A stretch of 48,681 bases of DNA from Aromatoleum diolicum (lineage in GTDB: Bacteria; Pseudomonadota; Gammaproteobacteria; Burkholderiales; Rhodocyclaceae), in NCBI RefSeq assembly GCF_012910955.1, contig NZ_WTVQ01000036.1:1-48681 (forward strand), given 5' to 3'. Under the pieces are notes generated by a model. The model was not told where the DNA came from. It saw only the letters and a program-made list of their open reading frames with translations, and ran no database searches. Of this stretch, positions 36,747-47,137 are shown in pieces; position 1 is the stretch's first letter, and every line of letters starts with the position of its first letter. Position numbers and translations under genes: made by a program.

Positions 36747-37058
36747 TCAGGCGATGCGGACCGCGTCGCTGCGCGCCTCGCCAAGGTTGTCGCGCCAGCT
36801 CACCGCAATTTCATCGCCGGCCGCGCCCCCCGCGATACTGAACGCCAGGTAGGGGTTCGTCGACATCGAGGGGCCGAAGGCGGCGGCGAGAACCACCTTG
36901 CCGTTGTGTCGCACGCTGACTTCGGTGATGAAGTGGGCCGGCACCCGATTCCCTTCGGCGTCCTTGCGCAAGCCGTTTTCCATCGGATGGGACAACAGCA
37001 TCCGCAGCTCGGTGACGCCATCCCCGCGAACCGCGCGAATGCGCGTCGGACTCGTCAT
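36747..37058 (-). CDS. soxZ: Sulfur-carrier partner protein SoxZ
   Basis: 103 residues from the ATG at 37058, placed seven bases after AGGGGGG; a GTG two codons earlier sits too close to that site. An immunoglobulin-like beta sandwich with the family blocks HPMENGLRKDAEGN near residue 24 and PAHFITEV. SoxZ forms the SoxYZ heterodimer that carries sulfur intermediates in the periplasm. It lacks its own signal peptide, as usual, because it is exported bound to SoxY. It follows soxY by 28 bases and converges on aceK. Confidence 0.93.
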   Translation of the reverse strand: MTSPTRIRAVRGDGVTELRMLLSHPMENGLRKDAEGNRVPAHFITEVSVRHNGKVVLAAAFGPSMSTNPYLAFSIAGGAAGDEIAVSWRDNLGEARSDAVRIA

Positions 37059-37086
37059 CGCCACGCCCCCCTGATGCTGCCAACGG

Positions 37087-37554
37087 TCATACGCCGCACC
37101 CCCCCACGGTGACCTTCACATCGCGCCGGGCGACGAAAAACTGCCCGTCTGCCTTTACCAGCACATGCACGGCGGTCGAGCGGCTCATCTTCACCCGCGT
37201 GTGCACCTCGGGGAGCATCGATGCCGACAGCACAAAACTCGCGGCAACCTTGTAGGGATTTTCCTCGATCACGACGACGATTTGCTCCGTGCGCGGCAGT
37301 CTGCTCGACACCCCGAGCGGCACCGCCCGGCCATCCTCGGCGACATCGGGCAAGACAATGCGGATCTCCTCACTGTCGCGCGCCGCCTGCGCACCGAGCG
37401 CCCTCAACGCGCCGTCGAGACTGTCGGCATCAAACACGGCATCGTCACGCGCAGCACGCGCCGCAGCCGGTGTCACCAGCCCCGTCGCCACGAGCATCGC
37501 CCAGAGTCCGATACCGCCGCCGGCCTTCAGGGCATTCCTGCGCTGCCGATCCAT
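37087..37554 (-). CDS. soxY: Sulfur-carrier protein SoxY
   Basis: 155 residues from the ATG of MDRQRRNALKAGGG. The N-terminus is a twin-arginine-like signal peptide (RQRRNALK, then a hydrophobic stretch ending AARA). The C-terminus is TVGGCGV, the swinging arm whose cysteine binds the sulfur chain. Most SoxY proteins end GGCGG, so the final Val is a small variation. The codons for the arm contain a run of seven C, worth checking for read errors, but the frame as given yields the expected motif. It works with SoxZ. No soxAX or soxB is in the window. Confidence 0.93.
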   Translation of the reverse strand: MDRQRRNALKAGGGIGLWAMLVATGLVTPAAARAARDDAVFDADSLDGALRALGAQAARDSEEIRIVLPDVAEDGRAVPLGVSSRLPRTEQIVVVIEENPYKVAASFVLSASMLPEVHTRVKMSRSTAVHVLVKADGQFFVARRDVKVTVGGCGV

Positions 37555-37767
37555 CCTGCCCCCGCTTGCTGTCGTGCCAGCCAATCCGTCACTCACCACC
37601 GAAACCTGCCCATCCTGCATCGAAGAACCGGATGCCACCGGCAATCGCACAAGCGATAATCACTCGTGGCGACCGCTCGCGCCCGCCCGCGATATACTGC
37701 CGCGCCGCCATCCACGCTCCTGTCGCGTGCCCCTTGGCACCGCAACGCCCCCGCATGGAGGACTCCC

Positions 37768-38076
37768 GTGACCGGCCAGTTTACCCTCGCCGCGCTCTGT
37801 CTGCTCGCTGCCGCTGCCCATGCGAGCACGCCGGACGCTGCTTGCACCGGGCATGCACGCAATCTCGCGGCGAACTGCACTACATGCCATGCCGCCGACA
37901 GCCACGATGCGTCCCCCCTTCCCCGTCTCGCGGGCCAGACCAAAGCCGAGCTGCTGCAGAAACTCCACGCCTTCCGCACGGGTGAGCGTGCGGCCACGGT
38001 CATGCACCAGATCGCGCGTGGTTACACCGAGGAACAACTCGAGCTGATCGCCACGTATTTCGCCGCACACCCCTGA
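37768..38076 (+). CDS. Small periplasmic cytochrome c, probable electron acceptor of FCSD
   Basis: 102 residues from a GTG at 37768 with GGAGG six bases upstream; the longer open frame has no signal peptide. Residues 1-20 are a signal peptide (VTGQFTLAALCLLAAAAHAS). One haem site CTTCH lies near residue 36, and TVMHQIARGYTEEQLELIATYFA near residue 77 supplies the distal Met and C-terminal helix of a class I cytochrome. It precedes the flavoprotein gene by 16 bases, as in SoxE/SoxF and FccA/FccB pairs. Confidence 0.88.
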   Translation: MTGQFTLAALCLLAAAAHASTPDAACTGHARNLAANCTTCHAADSHDASPLPRLAGQTKAELLQKLHAFRTGERAATVMHQIARGYTEEQLELIATYFAAHP

Positions 38077-38092
38077 GCAGCGCAACCGAGCA

Positions 38093-39370
38093 ATGATGAA
38101 CCGACGCAAGTTCCTGAAGGCTTTCAGTCTGGCGGCAAGCACCCCCGCGTGGAGCGGCCTTGCCGGCTGCGCCGCCACACCCGCGCACGGCACGCCCCAT
38201 GTCATTGTGATCGGCGGCGGATTCGGCGGCGCAACGGCGGCAAAATACCTGCGAATGTGGAGCGAGGGCCGCATCGCGGTCACGCTGATCGAACGCGAGG
38301 CGCACTTCGTGTCGTGCCCGATCTCGAATCTCGTGATCGCCGGCCTCAAGAACATGGCCGACATCACCGCTGATTACGACAAGCTGAGCAAACGCTGGGG
38401 CGTGCGAGTCGTGATCAGGGAAGCGATCAGCATCGACATGGACAAGCGCCGCGTGCATCTGGCCGGCGGGGAACGACTCGGCTTCGACCGCATCGTGCTG
38501 TCGCCGGGCGTCGACTTCATGCCCGAACAGGTCGAAGGGCTCGCCGGCAATGCCGAGCGCATCCCCCACGCCTGGAAGGCCGGCCCACAGACGAAACTTC
38601 TGCGACGTCAGCTCGAAGCGATGCCGGATGGCGGCGTCTTTGCCCTCCACATTCCCAAGACGCCCTATCGCTGCCCGCCCGGTCCTTACGAACGCGCCTG
38701 CGTCGTGGCCCACTATCTACGGACGCACAAGCCGCGCGCGAAACTGCTGGTGCTCGATTCCAACAGCGAAATCCAGTCGAAAAAGGCGCTTTTCGCGCAC
38801 GCGTTCGACGGTCTCTACCGCAAGATCATCGAATACCGGCCGGACAGCACGCTCGTGTCGGTCGACGCGAAAGGCCTTCGCGCAGAACTGGAGTTCGACA
38901 CCATCCGCGGCGACGTCCTCAACGTCATTCCCCCCATGCGTGCCGGCCGCCTCGTCGATGCACTCGGCATCGAACTCGTCAACGGGCGCTGGGTGGATGT
39001 CGATTGGCTGACGATGGAAGCGCGCGGCGCACCGGGCGTGCATGTGCTCGGCGACGCCACCTTCCCCGCGCCGACGATGCCCAAGTCCGGCCACATCGCA
39101 AATCAGCAGGCCAAGCTCGCCGCTGCGGCGATCATCGAGCTTCTCGCCGGGCGCACACCCGATTCGGCACCGATGCTGATCAACACCTGCTACAGCTTTG
39201 TCGACGACCGTAACGTGGCGCACATCAGCTCGGTGCATCGCTATGACGCAGGCGAGAAGACCTTTCTCCCGGTCGCCGGCGCGGGCGGGTTGTCGGCTGC
39301 AGCCAACGAAGCCGAAGGCCGCTACGCTCTCGCGTGGGCGCAGAATATCCGCACCGACATGCTCGACTGA
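38093..39370 (+). CDS. Flavocytochrome c sulfide dehydrogenase, flavoprotein subunit (FccB/SoxF)
   Basis: 425 residues. MNRRKFLK is a twin-arginine motif followed by LAGC, so export by Tat with possible lipid attachment is suggested. The FAD-binding fold starts at HVIVIGGGFGGATAAKYL near residue 37, and a second dinucleotide-type region is near residue 190. Cysteines in SCPISN near residue 77 and in the PYRCPPGP segment near 190 are candidates for the redox-active disulfide. GVHVLGDATF near residue 312 is the FAD ribityl site. It oxidises sulfide and passes electrons to the adjacent cytochrome. Together with divergent soxYZ it forms a minimal periplasmic sulfur-oxidation cluster. Confidence 0.92.
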   Translation: MMNRRKFLKAFSLAASTPAWSGLAGCAATPAHGTPHVIVIGGGFGGATAAKYLRMWSEGRIAVTLIEREAHFVSCPISNLVIAGLKNMADITADYDKLSKRWGVRVVIREAISIDMDKRRVHLAGGERLGFDRIVLSPGVDFMPEQVEGLAGNAERIPHAWKAGPQTKLLRRQLEAMPDGGVFALHIPKTPYRCPPGPYERACVVAHYLRTHKPRAKLLVLDSNSEIQSKKALFAHAFDGLYRKIIEYRPDSTLVSVDAKGLRAELEFDTIRGDVLNVIPPMRAGRLVDALGIELVNGRWVDVDWLTMEARGAPGVHVLGDATFPAPTMPKSGHIANQQAKLAAAAIIELLAGRTPDSAPMLINTCYSFVDDRNVAHISSVHRYDAGEKTFLPVAGAGGLSAAANEAEGRYALAWAQNIRTDMLD

Positions 39371-39385
39371 CGCGTCAACCGACGC

Positions 39386-39808
39386 TCACCAGCCGAGCTC
39401 GAGCATCCACGGCCCTGGCCCCGCCCGCAGCGCCTCGCGTACATACGCAACGGTTTCGGCCGGCAGGCTCGCGCGATCGAACCAGCCCAGGGCATCGCAC
39501 TTGTCCGGCTCGCACACCTCCGGGTCCCCCGACCAAGCGGTCGCGCGCAAGAAAAAATCGATCCGGTTGGTATCCGACAGGCGATGCACGACCCCGACAT
39601 TCGCCAGCGCCTGCGGATCGATCCGCAGGCCCGTTTCCTCCAGCATTTCGCGCACCGCCGTCTGCCGCAATGACTCGCCCGGCTCCACATGTCCGCCGGG
39701 AAGGCTATACAAGCCATCGAAAAAGCCCGTCCCGGCCCGCCGCATCAACAGGATGCGACCATCCCGCTCGACCAGTACATGCACCCCGACGGGAACGCCC
39801 TGATGCAT
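39386..39808 (-). CDS. Nudix hydrolase
   Basis: 140 residues. The Nudix box runs from GGHVEPGES near residue 38 through REMLEETGL and matches Gx5Ex7REUxEExGU exactly, giving the metal-binding Glu residues that hydrolyse a nucleoside diphosphate linkage. The start abuts the dut stop without a gap (TGA then ATG), so it is the last gene of coaBC-dut-nudix. A role in cleaning the nucleotide pool would fit dUTPase, but the substrate is not evident. Confidence 0.9.
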   Translation of the reverse strand: MHQGVPVGVHVLVERDGRILLMRRAGTGFFDGLYSLPGGHVEPGESLRQTAVREMLEETGLRIDPQALANVGVVHRLSDTNRIDFFLRATAWSGDPEVCEPDKCDALGWFDRASLPAETVAYVREALRAGPGPWMLELGW

Positions 39809-40258
39809 TCAGTGCTTGCCCGTGCTGCCAAAGCCACCGTCGCCACGATCGCTCGCCGCGAATTCGTCGACCACGTTGAAACCGACCTGCAGCACCGGCA
39901 CCACGACCAGTTGCGCAATGCGCTCCATCGGTTGCACCGTGAAGGTTTCGCGCCCGCGATTCCACACCGAGACGAATATCTGCCCCTGGTAGTCCGAGTC
40001 GATCAGACCGACGAGGTTGCCGAGCACAATTCCATGCTTGTGCCCCAAGCCGGAACGCGGCAGCACCATCGCCGCCAGCCCCGGGTCGGCAAGGTGGATC
40101 GCCAGCCCGCTGGGAATCAGCGCCGTATCGCCGGGATGGAGACTGATCGGCGCATTCACGCAAGCGCGCAGATCGAGGCCCGCAGCCCCGGGCGTTGCAT
40201 AGGACGGCGAATGGCTGCGCAGACGCTCGTCGAGTATCTTGACGTCAATTCGATGCAT
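39809..40258 (-). CDS. dut: dUTP diphosphatase
   Basis: 149 residues. It contains the dUTPase motifs in order: AGLDLRA near residue 26, PRSGL near 68, [13 protein letters not shown] near 80-92 with the catalytic Asp, [10 protein letters not shown] near 113 and a C-terminal [10 protein letters not shown] arm that closes over the substrate. It hydrolyses dUTP to dUMP, keeping uracil out of DNA and feeding thymidylate synthesis. It overlaps coaBC by 14 bases and is followed directly by the Nudix gene. Confidence 0.97.
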   Translation of the reverse strand: MHRIDVKILDERLRSHSPSYATPGAAGLDLRACVNAPISLHPGDTALIPSGLAIHLADPGLAAMVLPRSGLGHKHGIVLGNLVGLIDSDYQGQIFVSVWNRGRETFTVQPMERIAQLVVVPVLQVGFNVVDEFAASDRGDGGFGSTGKH

Positions 40259-41459
40259 GTTTTCTGTTCCCAGACATTGTCAGTAACTTGGCCAGATGTT
40301 CGACGATCTTCTGCGCCACCTCGGTTTTTGGCGCGCGTTCGATCGGGTGGCGACCCGCATCGTCGTACAGGATCACCTGGTTGTCGTCGCCGCCCAGTCC
40401 ATCCTGCACCAGATTGCCGACAAGCATCGGCAGGCGCTTCGCCCGTCGCTTGCCTTCGGCATAGGCGTCGAGATCGCGGCTCTCGGCCGCAAACCCGACG
40501 CAGAACGGCGCAGCCGGTCGCGCGGCAACTTCGGCAAGGATGTCCGGATTCGGCGTCAGCGTCAGCGTCAGCTCCGCCGACGATTTCTTGACCTTATGCT
40601 CAGCGGCCTCAAGCGGGCGGTAATCGGCTACCGCGGCGACGCCGATGAAGACATCCGCGCCCGATAGCGCTGCCATCACCGCATTGCGCATCTGCAGCGC
40701 ACTGCGCACATCGACGCGATCCGCCCCCAAGGGGGCCGGCAACCCGGTCGGACCGCTCACCAGCACGACCTCAGCCCCCGCCCGCACGCAAGCCTGCGCC
40801 AGCGCGTAGCCCATTTTGCCCGAACTCGTATTGGTAATGCCGCGCACCGGATCGATCGCCTCGAAGGTCGGTCCCGCGGTCAGCACCACCTTGCGACCGG
40901 CCAGCAACTTCGGCTGGAAAAATGCGAGCACATGCTCGAACAGCTCTTCGGGCTCGAGCATCCGTCCCATGCCGACCTCGCCGCAAGCCTGGTCTCCCGC
41001 CCCCGGTCCGAGCATGGTCACGCCGTCGGCGGCCAGCTGCGCCACGTTGCGCTGCGTCGCCGGGTGCTCCCACATCTGCCGATTCATCGCCGGCGCCACC
41101 AACAAGGGACATTCACGCGCCAGGCACAGCGTGCTCAGCAGATCGTCCGCCCGCCCCTGCACCAGCTTCGCCAACACGTCGGCGGTGGCCGGCGCGATCA
41201 GCACCGCATCCGCCCCCCGCGTCAGGTCGATGTGCGCCATGTTGTTGTCCATGCGCGCATCCCACAGGTCCGACCACACCGGATTGCCCGACAGGGCCTG
41301 GAAGGTCACCGGCGTCACGAAACGCGCCCCGCCATCGGTCAGCACCACATGCACCTCGGCGCCCGCCTTGCCGAGCAAGCGCACCAGTTCCGCCGACTTG
41401 TACGCGGCGACTCCGCCGGTCACCCCGAGCACCAGCTTGCGTCCCTTCAATTCGCGCAT
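40245..41459 (-). CDS. coaBC: Bifunctional phosphopantothenoylcysteine decarboxylase/synthase
   Basis: 404 residues. The N-terminal flavoprotein decarboxylase (CoaC, about 1-185) starts [24 protein letters not shown] and holds an active-site His ([13 protein letters not shown]) and the PAMNRQMW clamp. The C-terminal synthetase (CoaB, 186-400) has [30 protein letters not shown]. The enzyme makes 4'-phosphopantetheine for coenzyme A. It overlaps dut by 14 bases and is divergent from radC across 48 bases, a common arrangement in proteobacteria. Confidence 0.97.
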   Translation of the reverse strand: MRELKGRKLVLGVTGGVAAYKSAELVRLLGKAGAEVHVVLTDGGARFVTPVTFQALSGNPVWSDLWDARMDNNMAHIDLTRGADAVLIAPATADVLAKLVQGRADDLLSTLCLARECPLLVAPAMNRQMWEHPATQRNVAQLAADGVTMLGPGAGDQACGEVGMGRMLEPEELFEHVLAFFQPKLLAGRKVVLTAGPTFEAIDPVRGITNTSSGKMGYALAQACVRAGAEVVLVSGPTGLPAPLGADRVDVRSALQMRNAVMAALSGADVFIGVAAVADYRPLEAAEHKVKKSSAELTLTLTPNPDILAEVAARPAAPFCVGFAAESRDLDAYAEGKRRAKRLPMLVGNLVQDGLGGDDNQVILYDDAGRHPIERAPKTEVAQKIVEHLAKLLTMSGNRKHASN

Positions 41460-41507
41460 GACATATGCCTTACAATTAAATGATTCATCTCACGAGCACC
41501 TCCCGAT

Positions 41508-42185
41508 ATGGCAATCACAGACTGGCCGGCAGACGAGCGACCGCGCGAGAAACTGCTCGGCCGCGGCGCCGAAGCCCTTTCCGACGCAGAGCTCCTGGCG
41601 CTATTCCTGCGCGTGGGCATCCGCGGGAAAAGCGCGGTAGATCTCGCCCGCGACCTGCTCGCGTGCTTCGGCTCGCTCACGCGCCTGTGCGCCGCTCCGG
41701 CAAACGAGTTTGCCGCAATCCCGGGCATGGGGCTGGCGAAGTATGCCCAACTGCAGGCAGTGATGGAACTGGCGCGGCGCGCGCTCACCGAGCAGATGAC
41801 GACCACCGACGTATTCGATTCCCCTTCGGCCGTGCGCGACTGGCTGCGACTACGCATCGGCAGCCTGCCGCACGAAGTCTTCTGCGTGCTCCTGCTCGAC
41901 GCACGCAATCGCCTGATCGAAGCTGTCGAGCTGTTCCGCGGCACCCTGACACAGACCAGCGTATACCCGCGCGAGGTCGTCAAGCTCGCACTCACGCGCA
42001 ACGCCGCCGCGGTGATTCTCGCCCACAATCACCCCTCCGGCGCCAGTGAACCAAGCACCGCCGATGAGCTACTCACGCGCAACCTCAAGCAGGCGCTCGA
42101 TCTCGTGGATGTGCGGATTCTGGACCATTTCATCGTCACCGCCCACGCCCGCCCGCTGTCGTTCGCCGAGCGCGGACTGCTTTAA
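41508..42185 (+). CDS. radC: RadC-family (JAMM-fold) DNA repair-associated protein
   Basis: 225 residues: an N-terminal helix-hairpin-helix region ([15 protein letters not shown], then [16 protein letters not shown] near residue 66) and a C-terminal MPN/JAMM domain. The metal signature [14 protein letters not shown], near residue 172, and an upstream Glu near the [11 protein letters not shown] strand are intact. RadC is widely named a repair protein but its activity remains unproved. It starts just upstream of the rpmB promoter. Confidence 0.95.
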   Translation: MAITDWPADERPREKLLGRGAEALSDAELLALFLRVGIRGKSAVDLARDLLACFGSLTRLCAAPANEFAAIPGMGLAKYAQLQAVMELARRALTEQMTTTDVFDSPSAVRDWLRLRIGSLPHEVFCVLLLDARNRLIEAVELFRGTLTQTSVYPREVVKLALTRNAAAVILAHNHPSGASEPSTADELLTRNLKQALDLVDVRILDHFIVTAHARPLSFAERGLL

Positions 42186-42238
42186 GCTTTGCACGAACAA
42201 CAAACCGCGGAAAATCATCGGAAAAACGCAAGCTTGTC

Positions 42239-42268
42239 TTGCCCATCGACGTATGTCTGCGCTATCAT
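42239..42268 (+). promoter_or_regulatory. Promoter of rpmB-rpmG
   Basis: TTGCCC (42239-42244) and TATCAT (42263-42268) are 18 bases apart, about 40 bases before the rpmB start. Both boxes are near consensus for the housekeeping sigma factor. Confidence 0.6.
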
Positions 42269-42306
42269 CCACGGTTTTCCGCAATCCGAATTCCCTGGAG
42301 CATCGT

Positions 42307-42543
42307 ATGGCTCGCGTCTGTCAAGTGACCGGTAAAGCACCGATGGTGGGAAACAACGTTTCCCACGCTAACAACAAAACCAAGCGTCGTTTCCTCCCGA
42401 ACCTGCAAAACCGCCGGTTCTGGAGCGAATCCGAAAACCGCTGGATCCGCCTGCGCGTATCCAATGCAGCCCTGCGCACCATCGACAAGAAGGGCATCGA
42501 CGTGGTCGTGTCCGAGCTGCGCGCCCGCGGCGAGAAGATCTAA
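42307..42543 (+). CDS. rpmB: 50S ribosomal protein L28
   Basis: 78 residues beginning [29 protein letters not shown], the invariant L28 opening, and rich in Arg and Lys. CCCTGGAG precedes the ATG. It is the first gene of the rpmB-rpmG operon; L33 follows after 41 bases. Confidence 0.98.
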   Translation: MARVCQVTGKAPMVGNNVSHANNKTKRRFLPNLQNRRFWSESENRWIRLRVSNAALRTIDKKGIDVVVSELRARGEKI

Positions 42544-42584
42544 GCACTGCGCCACAAGCGCGCAGCAACTGAACGGAGATTCAA

Positions 42585-42752
42585 ATGGCTAAAGGCGGCC
42601 GCGAAAAAATCAAACTGGAGTCGACCGCAGGTACCGGTCACTTCTACACGACCTCGAAGAACAAGCGCACCACCCCGAACAAGCTTGAGTTCAACAAGTA
42701 CGATCCGGTCGCGCGCAAGCACGTTCTGTACAAGGAAATCAAACTGAAGTAA
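42585..42752 (+). CDS. rpmG: 50S ribosomal protein L33
   Basis: 55 residues, [14 protein letters not shown] through YKEIKLK. It lacks the zinc-binding CxxC pairs found in the zinc-type L33, so this is the C-minus form. GGAGAT precedes the ATG. A strong terminator follows. Confidence 0.98.
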   Translation: MAKGGREKIKLESTAGTGHFYTTSKNKRTTPNKLEFNKYDPVARKHVLYKEIKLK

Positions 42753-42799
42753 TCCCCGCCTGCAGGCTTCGGCCTGCTCCAGGGACGCAACACCCAAAA

Positions 42800-42838
42800 C
42801 AAGAGGCCGCCGGAGTGATCCGGCGGCCTCTTGTTTTT
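42800..42838 (+). terminator. Terminator of rpmB-rpmG
   Basis: A 14-base perfect stem (AAGAGGCCGCCGGA with TCCGGCGGCCTCTT), GTGA loop and GTTTTTC tail. It lies 48 bases past rpmG; the converging cold-shock gene ends 50 bases further on. Confidence 0.9.
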
Positions 42839-42887
42839 CCGGAAGCCATTCCGCTGACGCGAAGCGGCAATCCGGATTAAAGGGACA

Positions 42888-43091
42888 TCAAGCCTTCTGG
42901 ATGTTAGAGGCCTGTTTACCCTTCGGACCCTGAGTAACATCGAAGGAGACCTTCTCGCCTTCTTTCAGAGTCTTGAACCCGCTCATGGTGATCGCGGAGA
43001 AGTGAGCGAACAGATCTTCGCTACCGTCGTCCGGAGTAATGAAGCCAAAGCCCTTCGAGTCATTGAACCACTTAACGGTACCAGTTGCCAT
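42888..43091 (-). CDS. CspA-family cold-shock protein
   Basis: 67 residues forming a single OB-fold. RNA-binding motifs RNP1 (KGFGFITP) and RNP2 (DLFAHFSAI) are intact, and the start [18 protein letters not shown] is typical. It binds single-stranded RNA and acts as an RNA chaperone. AAGGATTAAGGC precedes the ATG. A promoter about 150 bases upstream gives it a long leader like that of cold-inducible cspA genes; whether this copy is cold-induced is not known. Confidence 0.96.
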   Translation of the reverse strand: MATGTVKWFNDSKGFGFITPDDGSEDLFAHFSAITMSGFKTLKEGEKVSFDVTQGPKGKQASNIQKA

Positions 43092-43242
43092 GTTGCCTTA
43101 ATCCTTGAAGATTACTTAAAACGATGCGGGGTTTCCCCCTTCAGTGCATCCATGCCGAGCGAAGCGTTACCAGTACTGCCAAGCCAGACCACAGGCGCAG
43201 CCAAGACTCCAGGACCAGCGCGTTGAACTTTGCATTTCGCAC
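43092..43242 (-). promoter_or_regulatory. Long 5' leader of the cold-shock gene
   Basis: From the predicted start point near 43242 to the ATG is about 150 bases, close to the ~160-base leader of E. coli cspA, which refolds with temperature to expose the ribosome-binding site. Here the leader has several self-complementary stretches, but I cannot fold it by eye. Confidence 0.45.
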
Positions 43243-43249
43243 GGTTTTG

Positions 43250-43278
43250 CTTTTACGCATTTGTCAGCACAGCGTCAA
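43250..43278 (-). promoter_or_regulatory. Promoter of the cold-shock gene
   Basis: On the minus strand TTGACG (43278-43273) and TAAAAG (43255-43250) are separated by exactly 17 bases. The -35 is five of six to consensus and the -10 four of six. Confidence 0.6.
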
Positions 43279-43484
43279 CATTTTCGTTTTCTCATGAATG
43301 CCGCATTGCAACAACCAATTCCACTGCGGCGTAGCGCCCTGCTGCACCATGCAAATAAATCCAAGGCACATACACCGCCAGACCTCGGTTTGCAGCGCAA
43401 TATTCGCGCCGTTGTTTTTGCGCACCAGAATCAACGGAAGCCAAACCCCTTGCTGCTGTTGCACTCTGCTTCGACTTCATTAGA

Positions 43485-43802
43485 ATGAAACTCATGGCCA
43501 CACAAAAGCAGGGCGAGTACATACTCGAGGCGGAGCGCTCTCGCACCAAGCCCCCGCCACTATACAAGGTGCTTTTGCTGAACGACGATTTCACGCCCAT
43601 GGACTTCGTCATCGTCGTGCTGCAGAAATTTTTTGGCATGGACCGCGAACGGGCTACACGGGTCATGCTCCAAGTCCACAGAGAGGGCATGGGGGTATGT
43701 GGCGTCTTCGCAAAGGACGTCGCGGCGACCAAGGTGGAACTGGTCGTGTCCTTCGCCCGTCAGCACCAGCACCCGCTGGCATGCGTGATGGAGGAAAATT
43801 GA
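43485..43802 (+). CDS. clpS: ClpS, adaptor for ClpAP
   Basis: About 105 residues; the start is at 43485 or at the Met codon three codons later, neither with a clear ribosome-binding site. The core [25 protein letters not shown] near residue 25 forms the N-degron pocket. [21 protein letters not shown] and LACVMEE complete the fold. It delivers N-end-rule substrates to ClpA, whose gene begins two bases past the stop, so the two are translationally coupled. Confidence 0.97.
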   Translation: MKLMATQKQGEYILEAERSRTKPPPLYKVLLLNDDFTPMDFVIVVLQKFFGMDRERATRVMLQVHREGMGVCGVFAKDVAATKVELVVSFARQHQHPLACVMEEN

Positions 43803-43804
43803 GA

Positions 43805-46081
<2,277 letters not shown>

Positions 46082-46098
46082 CGCACGCGGATCAAGTC

Positions 46099-46139
46099 GA
46101 TACAAAGGGGCAGCCTGTGGGCTGCCTTTTTTTGTATCG
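46099..46139 (+). terminator. Terminator of clpS-clpA
   Basis: GGCAGCC (46109-46115) pairs with GGCTGCC (46120-46126) around a TGTG loop, followed by TTTTTTT. Flanking CGATACAAA and TTTGTATCG extend the stem and may allow weak reverse function. Confidence 0.85.
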
Positions 46140-46249
46140 TCGGCTGGTTTATTGTCCCTGCCTCCTTCCGGTCCGGCGGTATCGCGACGATCGCCGAGGG
46201 CCGTAAGTTTTTCATCTCGCGTTCAAATTCAGACAAAAGGAAGCAAAGC

Positions 46250-46729
46250 ATGGAAATCCAGACCGCCGACCTCTGCGACGCTCACGAGGGAAAACTCCGC
46301 GTTGTCAGCCCGATGTTCCGCAGCTATGGCGGACGCACCGCCTTTGGCGGGCAGATCGCGACATTGAAAGTATTCGAGGACAACTCGCTGGTGCGTACGG
46401 CGCTCGAAAGCCCCGGTCACGACAAAGTGCTGGTGGTGGACGGCGGCGGTTCGATGCGCTGCGCCCTGGTCGGCGACCAACTCGCACTGCTGGGTGTGAA
46501 GAACGGCTGGGCGGGAGTGATCGTGTACGGCTGCATCCGAGACTCCAAGGCGATCGGCACGATGGATCTTGGGGTTTTCGCGCTCGGCACACATCCGCAG
46601 AAAAGCATAAAGAAGGGGGCCGGCGATGCGAATATCGCGGTGAGCTTCGGTGCGGTCACCTTCGCGCCCGGACAGTACGTCTATGCGGACGAGGACGGCG
46701 TCGTTGTTTCCGAGACTGCACTGCTGTAA
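46250..46729 (+). CDS. rraA: RraA, RNase E inhibitor / RraA-family aldolase
   Basis: 159 residues. [28 protein letters not shown] and the [20 protein letters not shown] block near residue 62 are typical of short RraA proteins, which in E. coli bind RNase E and its degradosome. The related aldolases for 4-hydroxy-4-methyl-2-oxoglutarate share the same fold and a GD..A/R..R..D metal site (GDQLA and [10 protein letters not shown] here), so the catalytic activity cannot be excluded. AAGGAAGC precedes the ATG. Confidence 0.9.
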   Translation: MEIQTADLCDAHEGKLRVVSPMFRSYGGRTAFGGQIATLKVFEDNSLVRTALESPGHDKVLVVDGGGSMRCALVGDQLALLGVKNGWAGVIVYGCIRDSKAIGTMDLGVFALGTHPQKSIKKGAGDANIAVSFGAVTFAPGQYVYADEDGVVVSETALL

Positions 46730-46873
46730 CGCTGCTTGCCATCGCATCGACCGCGTAGCGCCGGCGGAGACACCCCCCGACCGTCGTCAGCCACCAAGTC
46801 CCGTGCCTGCGGCAACGCGTGCTCCAGGAAGCGAAGAAACGGGGGCACGCCTTGCGCAGCGCAACAGTTTTTC

Positions 46874-47001
46874 ATTTCACAAAGCCAATTGCTATTTTGT
46901 ATAGTGAAATAAAAATCGTAACTAACTGATTTTATTGCTTCAAATAATTTCTTATATCTTATATAAGACTTATTGCTGCAGAGCGAAAACCTTCCTATAC
47001 T
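46874..47001 (+). promoter_or_regulatory. Isocitrate lyase promoter and probable operator region
   Basis: TTGCTG (46973-46978) and TATACT (46996-47001) are 17 bases apart, a good housekeeping promoter about 130 bases before aceA. Upstream is an A/T-rich block unlike the rest of the window. In it ATTTCAC (46874-46880) and GTGAAAT (46904-46910) form an inverted repeat, and CTTATATAAG (46958-46967) is a perfect palindrome directly before the -35. These are likely binding sites for the regulator that switches aceA with carbon source. The region 46730-46873 holds nothing I can call. Confidence 0.6.
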
Positions 47002-47137
47002 CTTTCCCATTCGAGCTCGTCTTCATCACACGGCGCGCATCGAAAGCGAGAGATTCGACCCGGCCCCTGCAAGCACGGCCGGGCGAGAAAATGCGTTGAT
47101 TCACGCTTATATATTGTCAGCCAAAAAGGAACTTGCC

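Noticed and set aside
46935-46965. Second aceA promoter (TTGCTT with TATATA)
   Set aside because: The spacing is 19 bases, or 17 with a poor CTTATA box; the pair at 46973-47001 is clearly better.
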